NCBI GenBank assembly: GCA_016784305.1
Contig: JADHUY010000003.1
Span: forward strand, 1-41,715
DNA: 41,715 nucleotides
Direction: 5' to 3'
From: Parcubacteria group bacterium
GTDB taxonomy: Bacteria; Patescibacteriota; Minisyncoccia; Phycocordibacterales; JABMNX01
Both the position numbers and the translations under genes were made by a program. This document shows positions 33,789 to 41,715 of this stretch, piece by piece (positions within the stretch are counted from its first letter, which is position 1; every line of letters starts with the position of its first letter). The notes beneath the pieces are model-generated. The model saw nothing but the letters and a program-made list of their open reading frames with translations, had not been told where the DNA came from and did not search any database.

Positions 33789-34982
33789 TTACTTTAGCTT
33801 TGAGCGTCGCAAGAATGCTGGCACCGCGCCCCAATCGTCATCGCCACCATCCTTTTCGTCCTTCTTTTCTTCTTCCTTTTCGGAATTAGGGATTTCTCTT
33901 ACTGGAGTAGCCGCAGGAACTGAATTGTAGATTTTGCCGCCAATTTTCTTGTCTTTTTCAGCATCCTCTTTTACATCTTCTTTCTTATTTAATTGGAAGA
34001 GGGAAGAGCTCTTTTGCATTGAAGGGCCTTCAGGAAAGCCTGTAGCAATAACAGTAACCTTAACCTCATTTTTCTTAAGCTTAGTGTCTTTGATAGCTCC
34101 AAAAATAACCTTCGCATTTGGATCAATTGACTCCGTGATGACCTTGGCTGCGTCCTGAATTTCAAGCATTGATAAATCGTCTCCACCAGCGATAGCAAAT
34201 AGCACTCCTTTAGCACCCGTGATTGAGACTTCAAGAAGCGGTGAGCTAATGGCAGCGTGCGCCGCCTCCTCTGCACGTTTTTCTCCTGTGGCAGTACCAA
34301 TTCCCATAAGGGCGGAGCCAGCATTGTCCATAACCGAGCGGATGTCGGCGAAGTCTACGTTAATGATTCCAGGGGTTGTAATAAGGTCTGAAATGCCTTC
34401 TACAGCCTGTTTTAGGATGTCATCACACATTGCAAAGGCGTTTGATATAGAGGTCTCTTTTTGGACCACAGCCAATAGGCGGTCGTTTGGAATAACGATA
34501 AGAGCGTCCACCTCTTTCTTCAACTCTTCAATGCCTTGCTCTGCTAGGCGCATCCTTTGCTGACCCTCAAATGAGAAAGGCTTTGTGACAACTGCTACTG
34601 TGAGAGCCCCTGCGTCACGCGCAGTCTTTGCTACAACAGGAGCTGCTCCTGTTCCGGTACCTCCTCCCATTCCGCAAGTTACAAAAATCATGTCGGAACC
34701 TTTGAGAGCCTCTTGTATTTCTTCTTTTGTTTCTTCGGCCGCGCGCTTTCCAAGTTCCGGGTTCATTCCGGTTCCCAATCCACGAGTTAAGTTTTTACCA
34801 ATATGGATTTTCTTTTTTGTGTTTGCGTGATGAAGTGCTTGTGCGTCTGTGTTTATAGTAATAAAATCCACGCCCTTAACCTTTGAATCAATCATGTGGT
34901 TAACAGCGTTTCCACCAGAACCACCAACCCCGGCTACTCTTATTCGAGCGAATGCTTCTACATCTGGTTGAATTTGTTTCAT
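33789..34982 (-). CDS. ftsZ: Cell division protein FtsZ
   Basis: [14 protein letters not shown] tubulin signature; [19 protein letters not shown]-terminal [14 protein letters not shown]. Confidence 0.98.
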   Translation of the reverse strand: MKQIQPDVEAFARIRVAGVGGSGGNAVNHMIDSKVKGVDFITINTDAQALHHANTKKKIHIGKNLTRGLGTGMNPELGKRAAEETKEEIQEALKGSDMIFVTCGMGGGTGTGAAPVVAKTARDAGALTVAVVTKPFSFEGQQRMRLAEQGIEELKKEVDALIVIPNDRLLAVVQKETSISNAFAMCDDILKQAVEGISDLITTPGIINVDFADIRSVMDNAGSALMGIGTATGEKRAEEAAHAAISSPLLEVSITGAKGVLFAIAGGDDLSMLEIQDAAKVITESIDPNAKVIFGAIKDTKLKKNEVKVTVIATGFPEGPSMQKSSSLFQLNKKEDVKEDAEKDKKIGGKIYNSVPAATPVREIPNSEKEEEKKDEKDGGDDDWGAVPAFLRRSKLK

Positions 34983-35131
34983 ATAGTATTTTTGCCAAGT
35001 AAAAAAGTGTCCCTATCATAGCAGGGGAAATTGAATTGTGAAGCCGTTGACATTTTTAGTCTCTGTATCATTGTTTTAGCCAAATTTAGTGGCTAAACTA
35101 CGGACTTTGCTGTCTTAACTGTATATTTGAT

Positions 35132-36298
35132 TTATGGAAGAAACTGTTTTATCCAGTTAGCTACTTTACCGCCCGTTCTTTTTGCTAGTTGTAGTCCAAT
35201 TGGCTCTTCGTCTGCTGTAAGACCCCAAATAGTTAACCCGTATGACACTGACCATGATGCGTCGCGGACTTTAGCGTGTTCAGCAACGTGAAGTGACGCA
35301 ACCTTTGAAGGAAGTCTAAGAGCGGCACGCGCCAAATCTTCAATTGTAGTGATACCAGAGCCACCACCAGTAATTATTATTCCTGCTGGAAGCAAACCGT
35401 TTTTACCGATACTTTTTAAATGTTTTTCGATTAGTTCAAAAATATCAGACATACGAGAATCTATAATGTCGTCTAGCTTCTTTTTTGTAAAACTAGTGTT
35501 CGTGATAGCTCCTTTTTTAATTTGTTCCGCCTCCTCAAGAGAAATTTTTAAGCCAAGTGCGATATCATTTGTGATATCGGTTGAGCCAATAGGGAAGACC
35601 TTAAGGGAAATCGGTACATTTTCTTCAAATACAACTATTGATACGGTTTCACTGCCAATATTTGCAAGGACGCAACCTGCCTTTTTCTGGGCTTTTGTTA
35701 AAGAAACTAGGCTTGCAGCGATTGGTGCCGCCATGACGTCTATTACTTCAATCCCGGTGTCTTCAACGGCTTGTATCATGTCATTTAGGTGTTGCTCAAA
35801 TGCTGTTATAAAAAGTATGTCTATTTCAAGCTTCCCACCGTGAATGCCTATTGGGCGCCCTAAGAGCTTCTCTCCATCAATACAATATTGTAGTGGAATT
35901 TCGTGTAGAATTTTTTTATTTAAAATCTTATTTTCGGCTTTTTCTGTGCCGTCTTCAATCGCTTTTTTAATATCAAGGTCAACCACTTCTAAATCGGCTC
36001 TAGAGATTATGACTTGCCCAGTTGAATGTACTTCGTCAAGCCCTACACCTCCTATTGAGATATATGCTGACTTTACTGTGACACCTGCTTCTTTTTCAGC
36101 TTCTTTTAGTGCTTCTTTTACACTTCGTTTAGCATCTTCTGTGTTAATAATATAGCCGTGCCTAAGACCCTTTGATTCAGATGAACCACTACCAATTATG
36201 CGCGGGAAATGCTTATCCTTTCCTTTTGTGTGTTCAGTAATTAACACCTTCACTTTAGAGGTGCCTATATCTATTCCTGTTATGATGTTTCGTGACAT
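35132..36298 (-). CDS. ftsA: Cell division protein FtsA
   Basis: ITGIDIGTSKVKVLI, GIIITGGGSGITTIEDLAR; adjacent to ftsZ. Confidence 0.94.
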   Translation of the reverse strand: MSRNIITGIDIGTSKVKVLITEHTKGKDKHFPRIIGSGSSESKGLRHGYIINTEDAKRSVKEALKEAEKEAGVTVKSAYISIGGVGLDEVHSTGQVIISRADLEVVDLDIKKAIEDGTEKAENKILNKKILHEIPLQYCIDGEKLLGRPIGIHGGKLEIDILFITAFEQHLNDMIQAVEDTGIEVIDVMAAPIAASLVSLTKAQKKAGCVLANIGSETVSIVVFEENVPISLKVFPIGSTDITNDIALGLKISLEEAEQIKKGAITNTSFTKKKLDDIIDSRMSDIFELIEKHLKSIGKNGLLPAGIIITGGGSGITTIEDLARAALRLPSKVASLHVAEHAKVRDASWSVSYGLTIWGLTADEEPIGLQLAKRTGGKVANWIKQFLP

Positions 36299-36404
36299 AG
36301 AAAAAGAAGCGTCCGACGTTGGCGGTTTAATGGAGCAGGTTCTATATATTAGAGAACTGGAAGCTTGTTCTAAAACCTTTCCATGTCTACTTTCAGAGTA
36401 TGCT

Positions 36405-36785
36405 TTAAGAAAGATTAAAGTGTTTTAACAATGTCCGCTCCTGCTTGTTCATTGTACTACCGTGCTTGTAGCCTTTCAAATGAAGCATACCGTGGATAAA
36501 CAAATATCCTATGAAATTTTTGTAGCCCATCTCAAATTTCTTTGCATCGCGTTTTGAAATATTCGGGTTAATGAAGATTTCTCCCTCATCACTATCAAGC
36601 GGAAAAGTCAGTACATTCGGCACATAATCTTTGCCTCTGTATTCTTTATTTAGTCTTCTAGTGAGAGTATCTCCAGAAAATACTAGGCTTAGTTCGTACT
36701 TAGGGCCGAGTACTTTATTTTTCATTAATTCAAAAGGAAGCCGCACTAGCGGTCCTTTTGTACGTTTTAGGATTGATAGAGCCAT
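36405..36785 (-). CDS. ybeY: Endoribonuclease YbeY
   Basis: RLNKEYRGKDYVPNVLTFPL...FIHGMLHLKGYKH. Confidence 0.9.
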   Translation of the reverse strand: MALSILKRTKGPLVRLPFELMKNKVLGPKYELSLVFSGDTLTRRLNKEYRGKDYVPNVLTFPLDSDEGEIFINPNISKRDAKKFEMGYKNFIGYLFIHGMLHLKGYKHGSTMNKQERTLLKHFNLS

Positions 36786-37028
36786 TTATCGCTTACGGAA
36801 CACTCTTTCCTGAACCTTTCCGAGTTTAACCTGCTCTTCGTATTTCTCTCGTCTTTCTATCTTTCTTATTGCGTTTTTGTGCTTAAGGAATTGTGAAGGA
36901 GTCCTAGTGAAGAAGCGGTTTTTTCTTGTGCGTTGTAAAACACCAGAGCGCTGCATGCGCTTGGTAAAACGCCTAACGAGGCTCGCCGTATTTTCTGTTC
37001 CTGTCTTTTCAACTTCTACGTTTATCAT
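36786..37028 (-). CDS. rpsU: Small ribosomal subunit protein bS21
   Basis: MINVEVEKTGTENTASLVRRFTKRMQRSGVLQRTRKNRFFTRTPSQFLKHKNAIRKIERREKYEE. Confidence 0.85.
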   Translation of the reverse strand: MINVEVEKTGTENTASLVRRFTKRMQRSGVLQRTRKNRFFTRTPSQFLKHKNAIRKIERREKYEEQVKLGKVQERVFRKR

Positions 37029-37085
37029 GAGAGAAAAAATACCACATAAATATGGCTTGTACAAGCTACTAATAATAATTCTTAT

Positions 37086-38249
37086 TTATATGGTTCTAAG
37101 GTATGCGGGCAAATCCCCAATGAGGACAGTCTTTTGAGAGCGTGTATCTAGGTCTCTTACCACTACAGCGCCGTCTAGTGCTTCTTTTTGACCCATAATA
37201 ACTGCGTAGGGGATTTGCATCTCCTGTGCAAGAAGTAGCTGGTCGGTAAGTCGCTCGTACCCTAGAGTCTGGTAAACTGGCACTTTTGATTTCCTTAGAG
37301 TCTCAATCACAGAAAGGCTTTTAAGTTTTGCGTCAAATCCTAGTTGAATAAAACAAACTCTTGGCTTTTTTGTTTTCTTTGCTTCGTACTTTTTGTTCAC
37401 TCGTCCGCGACGCTCGCACGTGAGCGTAACTCCGGCTGCTGGGATTTCTTGTCTGAATGCACGCCTTGAAAGTTCGTCAAATCTGCCACCGCTCGCAAAG
37501 ACGGTGTATTCTTTTCTATCTTCACTCGGTTCTTCACGTATTTCAAAGAAGGTTTTTGTGTGGCAGTTACCACTTCCAATTAAACTAGTATCAATTTCAT
37601 AGCGCACACCCATTCCGTCTAGATACTCAAGTATTTCACGCAAATGTATGCGACTTGCTTCATTTAGGAACTGCATTGTGTTTGGTGCACCTTTGCAAAG
37701 CTCATGTTTACGAAGAAAGAGGTCGTTATAAGCTAAGAAAAGATCTTTTTTCATTGCTTGTCTTACTGACCCCGGCAAGTCTTCAATGTGTTTTCTGAAG
37801 TAGTTGTTGAGCTCTTTTGTATATCTTGCAGTTGAGTCGCGGTCTCCGACACCATTTATATACACACATGTGTTTGAAATCCCCAGTTCGTCAAGTATTG
37901 CAAGAGTAGTTTTAAGAAGTATAGCCTCGGCTATAGTTTTTTTTGAGCCGATTACTTTAAGTGAAAAATTAACCTGTTCTTTGTCACTTGTGTTGCTATA
38001 AAAAAGAGTAGGTTGTTCAAGTTTTGCAAAACCGTGTGCAATATATGAGCGCATGACTTCTGCTGATTCTATTTCAGGACCAGTGTAGTCAAAGTGTTGT
38101 ATTACAGATTTTAGTTTCTGTGAGCGCTTTGGTTTGTCGTATTCGTTTAAGACGGATGAGATTGGCAGGAAGCCGTAGTAGTTGGCAATATCAACGGAAC
38201 TTTTCAAAAAATCATCAGAGCTTTTAACCCGGTTGTTGAATGCAATCAT
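37086..38249 (-). CDS. Histidyl-tRNA synthetase-like protein, degenerate motifs
   Basis: HisRS-like fold order and C-terminal anticodon-binding-like domain, but the YARGLDYYT-type motif is replaced (YEIDTSLIGSGNCHTKTFFEI). Confidence 0.65.
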   Translation of the reverse strand: MIAFNNRVKSSDDFLKSSVDIANYYGFLPISSVLNEYDKPKRSQKLKSVIQHFDYTGPEIESAEVMRSYIAHGFAKLEQPTLFYSNTSDKEQVNFSLKVIGSKKTIAEAILLKTTLAILDELGISNTCVYINGVGDRDSTARYTKELNNYFRKHIEDLPGSVRQAMKKDLFLAYNDLFLRKHELCKGAPNTMQFLNEASRIHLREILEYLDGMGVRYEIDTSLIGSGNCHTKTFFEIREEPSEDRKEYTVFASGGRFDELSRRAFRQEIPAAGVTLTCERRGRVNKKYEAKKTKKPRVCFIQLGFDAKLKSLSVIETLRKSKVPVYQTLGYERLTDQLLLAQEMQIPYAVIMGQKEALDGAVVVRDLDTRSQKTVLIGDLPAYLRTI

Positions 38250-38250
38250 C

Positions 38251-38808
38251 TTATTTGCTTATACTGCCTGGTAAAATTTCAGCTTTTGTTATTGGAAGCA
38301 GTCTTATAAACGCGCGCCCTAGAATAGATTCTTTTGGCAGAGTGCCCCAGATGCGCGAGTCGGAACTTCCTTTTCGGTTGTCTCCAAGCACATAATATTC
38401 ATCTTCAGATAGACTGACTTCCAAAGTGTCGTTGCTAAAGTTAGCTTTACTTATATATGGCTCATCTATCTTGCTCTCTCCATCGGCATTTTCTACAAAT
38501 AGCTCTCCATTTATAAATTTCAACGTTTCATTTGGTAGACCAGCAATTCTTTTTATGAAAAATGTAGATGGCTCAGGAGGGAAGCGAAAGACTACAACAT
38601 CCCCGCGCTTTGGTTCGTCAAATCTGTAGCTTAGCTGGTCTATTATTAGATATTGGCCAGTCTCAAAGGTGGGGTCCATAGATGCACCACTTACAATAAA
38701 GGGCTGAGCAATGAATATTCGGATTGGCGCGACGATGATAATAGCTATGACGGAGAATTTTACAATTTCAACGAAAAAATTTTCGTTTGGCTTGTTTGGT
38801 TCATCCAT
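38251..38808 (-). CDS. lepB: Signal peptidase I
   Basis: FIVSGASMDPTFETGQYLIID, GDVVVFRFPPEPSTFFIKRIAGLPNE, YYVLGDNRKGSSDSR. Confidence 0.95.
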   Translation of the reverse strand: MDEPNKPNENFFVEIVKFSVIAIIIVAPIRIFIAQPFIVSGASMDPTFETGQYLIIDQLSYRFDEPKRGDVVVFRFPPEPSTFFIKRIAGLPNETLKFINGELFVENADGESKIDEPYISKANFSNDTLEVSLSEDEYYVLGDNRKGSSDSRIWGTLPKESILGRAFIRLLPITKAEILPGSISK

Positions 38809-38891
38809 ATTAGTTGTTAGTCTACTACGCATGTATTCATTGACACAATACTCACCTTCATGTTTTGCCTCTTAAGTAGTAAACTGACTCC

Positions 38892-39482
38892 ATGGTGTAT
38901 TTAATTGTTGGTCTCGGAAATCCGGGAGATAAATATGAAAGGACTAGACACAATGCTGGGCGCATTGCTCTTGAGGATTTTAGATATAGAAATAATTTTA
39001 CAGACTGGCGAAAAAATGGAGTAGCACGCGCACTTGTTTCAACAGGAGAGATTGGTGGGAAATCGGTGACACTGGTACTTCCGGAAACATTTATGAATGA
39101 ATCTGGTAAATCTGTGGTTACTTTTACTACAAAAGAGGAAAGTGGAGCCAGGCTTATTGTTGTTCACGATGATTTAGATTTGCCGATTGGAGAGTTTAAG
39201 ATGTCTTTTGGGAGCGGGTCTGCTGGACACAATGGAATTGAGTCAATTATAAGTTCGCTTGGCACAAAAGACTTTATAAGAATAAGAATTGGCATCAGTC
39301 CAAAAACTTTTTTTGGGAAATTGAAGAAGCCAAAAGGGCAAAGCGCAGTTGAGAAATTTGTTCTGGGAAAGTTATCGGGAAGCGAAATGAGAAAAATTGA
39401 GAATTCGGCGAAAGATATAAATAAGATGATAGGTGCATATTTAGAGAAAGGGCGCCAATACGCGATGAACCACTACAACTAG
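38892..39482 (+). CDS. pth: Peptidyl-tRNA hydrolase
   Basis: YLIVGLGNPGDKYERTRHNAGRIAL, PETFMNESGKSV, VVHDDLDLPIGEFKMSFGSGSAGHNGIESI. Confidence 0.97.
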   Translation: MVYLIVGLGNPGDKYERTRHNAGRIALEDFRYRNNFTDWRKNGVARALVSTGEIGGKSVTLVLPETFMNESGKSVVTFTTKEESGARLIVVHDDLDLPIGEFKMSFGSGSAGHNGIESIISSLGTKDFIRIRIGISPKTFFGKLKKPKGQSAVEKFVLGKLSGSEMRKIENSAKDINKMIGAYLEKGRQYAMNHYN

Positions 39483-39484
39483 GA

Positions 39485-39533
39485 CCAAAACCCAAAATGA
39501 TGGACGTCGGACGTCCATCATTTTGGGTTTTGG
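39485..39533. terminator. Bidirectional terminator-like perfect palindrome between convergent pth and rpsA
   Basis: CCAAAACCCAAAATGATGGACGTC g GACGTCCATCATTTTGGGTTTTGG. Confidence 0.85.
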
Positions 39534-39562
39534 TGATTTATATTCTTTCTTGGGTGTAGGTT

Positions 39563-40693
39563 TTACTTTTCTTCTTTGTTTTTGTAAGAAAGTGTCATTT
39601 TTTGGTCTGCTGAATCAAAGAGGGTAATGGTGAAGTCGTAAGTTTTTCCAAGCTCAAGCGTCTCTCTTAGCTTCTCCTCACTTTCAAATTCTGAAATATG
39701 AACGAGTCCAGCTACACCCTCCTCAATTGAAGCAAGCGCGCCGTGCTTGTTGTATTTGATGATAACTCCTTTTACAGGACTGTCTTTCTTGTACCGCTCG
39801 GATGCTTGTTTCCAAGGATTTTCTTTTAGAGCCTTAATGGAAAGAGAGATTTTTCCATCTTTTATTTCGATTACCTTTACGCGCACTTTATCACCAACTT
39901 TGTAAATTGTGCGCGGGTCTTCGACTAGCGCCCAGTCAATTTCGGAGATGTGAACAAGTCCCTCAAGTCCTTCTTCAAGTTTCACAAATATTCCAAACTC
40001 AACAGCGCCGGTTACTTCACCGTCTACCTCATCTCCGATGTTGTAGCCGTCAATTATTTTGTCGCGATTTTTCTGGTCCCCAATTTTTTCAGAAAAGATT
40101 AGTTTGTTTTCTTTTGGATCAGCGGTGATGATGGAGACTGTAAGTTTTTGATTTATCAGTTGCTTAAGTTCATCCAGAATCCTGTCCTTATCCCCATCTT
40201 CAACACGTGGATAATGCTCTCCAGCAAGTTGAGATGCTGGTAGGAATCCTTGAATACCTTGCCACTCAATGATGAGACCTCCTTTGTTGGCTTCTTTAAC
40301 CATAACTTCAAACGTTTGTTTATCGTTTATGGCTGTGTCTGCTTCAGCCCAAAGAAGAGCTTGTCTTGCTTCTTTAAGCGACACCTCTACGTAGCCTTCC
40401 TTGTTTTCTGGGTCAATTACTTTTGCGGCAATCGTGTCCCCAATGTTAACCTTGCGCAAAATATCTCTTGCGCTCATGAACTCTTTTCCGTAGATTATTC
40501 CAGTCCCGAAAGGTGGCAAATCAATGTAAACACGCGCACGATCAACTGCAATAACCGGTCCTTCAACCAAGTCACCTTCTATTGGTGGGGTAGGGCTAGA
40601 CTCAAAAAGTGTCCCCATCTGCGTCTCCTTTTTTCCTTTTTTGGCTGTGTCCTCTGTTTCTTCGGTTTCTACGTCTTTTTCAATTTCTGTCAT
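39563..40693 (-). CDS. rpsA: S1 RNA-binding domain protein (ribosomal protein bS1-like)
   Basis: Repeated S1 domains (GDEVDGEVTGAVEFGIFVKLEEGLEGLVHISEIDW etc.). Confidence 0.92.
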   Translation of the reverse strand: MTEIEKDVETEETEDTAKKGKKETQMGTLFESSPTPPIEGDLVEGPVIAVDRARVYIDLPPFGTGIIYGKEFMSARDILRKVNIGDTIAAKVIDPENKEGYVEVSLKEARQALLWAEADTAINDKQTFEVMVKEANKGGLIIEWQGIQGFLPASQLAGEHYPRVEDGDKDRILDELKQLINQKLTVSIITADPKENKLIFSEKIGDQKNRDKIIDGYNIGDEVDGEVTGAVEFGIFVKLEEGLEGLVHISEIDWALVEDPRTIYKVGDKVRVKVIEIKDGKISLSIKALKENPWKQASERYKKDSPVKGVIIKYNKHGALASIEEGVAGLVHISEFESEEKLRETLELGKTYDFTITLFDSADQKMTLSYKNKEEK

Positions 40694-40878
40694 AATTTAA
40701 TACAACAGCCAGAGTACTATTTCATCGTAACTGACAGGTTCACGAAATAGGGTTAGCTCCGCTGTTATTTATAAACAAATGCTCTAAATAGTAGCCCAAG
40801 TGGCCTCTATAAGCTGTCGCTAGTATACATATAATATAGAAAAGTGGAAGCTTGGACGTCTTCTGATATACTTCCCGC

Positions 40879-41511
40879 ATGGTTATTACATATCATGGAG
40901 GCGAGTGTTTTAAGGTGAGTTTTGCGAATACTACAATTGCACTAAATCCAATATCAAAGTCATCAAAGCTAAAGCAAACACGTTTTGGCTCTGACTTGGC
41001 GCTGGTCACGCTTGCTGACCCAGATTTTAATGGAGTAGAACAAGTCGCAAATGCAGGCAAAGAGCCGTTTGTTATTTCAGGTCCAGGAGAATACGAAGTG
41101 GGTAATGTGGCCGTCAGAGGATTTGAATCCAGGTCAAACTATAATGGTGAGAACAGACCAAATACAATTTATTTAGTAACACTAGAAGGAATGAATCTTT
41201 GTTTTCTAGGCGCACTTGGCACTAAGGGCATAAATAGTAAGGCGTTAGAGGAAATAGATAACATCCACATTCTTTTTGTGCCAATTGGTGGAGACGGAGT
41301 TCTCTCTGCGTCAGATGCTCATGACATTTCTGTATCGCTTCAGCCAAATATAGTTGTACCGATGCATTACGGTGAAATAGGAAAGAAAGATGCACTAAAG
41401 ACATTCCTTAAAGAAGAAGGTGCTGAAGGGGTAAAGCCTGTTGACAAGCTTACTGTAAAGAAAAGTGACGTTGAAAGTCGTACTGGAGATGTTGTTGTTC
41501 TTAGTTCATAG
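40879..41511 (+). CDS. MBL-fold metal-dependent hydrolase-like protein
   Basis: MVITYHGGECFKVSFANTTIALNPISKSSKLKQTRFGSDLALVT...VVPMHYGEIG. Confidence 0.8.
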   Translation: MVITYHGGECFKVSFANTTIALNPISKSSKLKQTRFGSDLALVTLADPDFNGVEQVANAGKEPFVISGPGEYEVGNVAVRGFESRSNYNGENRPNTIYLVTLEGMNLCFLGALGTKGINSKALEEIDNIHILFVPIGGDGVLSASDAHDISVSLQPNIVVPMHYGEIGKKDALKTFLKEEGAEGVKPVDKLTVKKSDVESRTGDVVVLSS

Positions 41512-41513
41512 AT

Positions 41514-41715
41514 ATGAAAAGTATTTTAGAGGACTTACGAAAGAGGAGTGAGCCCGAAAAGCAGGGAATAGCTTTTGGTATTGCCGGAGCAATAACTTTA
41601 ATTGTGTTTATTTTGTGGGCAGTTTATTTTACAAATGAGTTAGACAATATTAAGCCAAACCCTGCCATATCTAACGAGTCGGCTTCTTTTGTGGAGCAAC
41701 TTCAAGAAGGCGTCG
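41514..41715 (+). CDS. Membrane protein, N-terminal part (truncated by window end)
   Basis: MKSILEDLRKRSEPEKQGIAFGIAGAITLIVFILWAVYFTNELDNI... Confidence 0.6.
   Translation, partial: MKSILEDLRKRSEPEKQGIAFGIAGAITLIVFILWAVYFTNELDNIKPNPAISNESASFVEQLQEGV

Noticed and set aside
39485-39533. Long palindrome as a novel element
   Set aside because: Sits exactly between convergent pth and rpsA with T-rich ends; best explained as a bidirectional terminator.

Overview
The window looks like a gene-dense Patescibacteria/CPR (Parcubacteria-like) chromosome segment. That lineage call is inference from gene content and protein style. Housekeeping content includes lemA (partial), two NUDIX genes, htpX, a TrpR-like repressor, msrB, an RsuA/RluB-type pseudouridine synthase, class II RNR (nrdJ), rnpB, murJ, lepA, an FtsB/DivIC-like gene, a glutaredoxin, hsp20, prsW, valS, tsaD, a MazG-like gene, a GrpB-like gene, lexA plus a C5-MTase and a putative REase, tspO, a TrxB-like gene, ftsZ/ftsA, ybeY, bS21, a degenerate HisRS-like gene, lepB, pth, rpsA, an MBL-fold gene and seven tRNAs. 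The most striking signals are: (1) an RNase P RNA gene carrying two identical 136-bp insertions with 20-bp terminal inverted repeats, exactly 300 bp apart, on the two sides of a predicted long-range helix; (2) stem-loop/terminator units downstream of tRNA-Phe, tRNA-Ser(CGA) and tRNA-Glu that carry inverted and direct copies of the neighbouring tRNA's T-arm/3' end plus a recurring AAGTTCTTA...TTAGAACTT hairpin; (3) four near-identical palindromic operators around a TrpR-like regulator and msrB; (4) an ftsZ 3' end embedded in a ~80-nt nested inverted repeat, with its C-terminal peptide re-encoded downstream using mostly different synonymous codons; (5) an RNA leader candidate with pseudoknot and terminator upstream of nrdJ; (6) a 36-bp repeat flanking a cassette-like truncated hydrolase. 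All calls come from reading the sequence; no database search or folding program was run.
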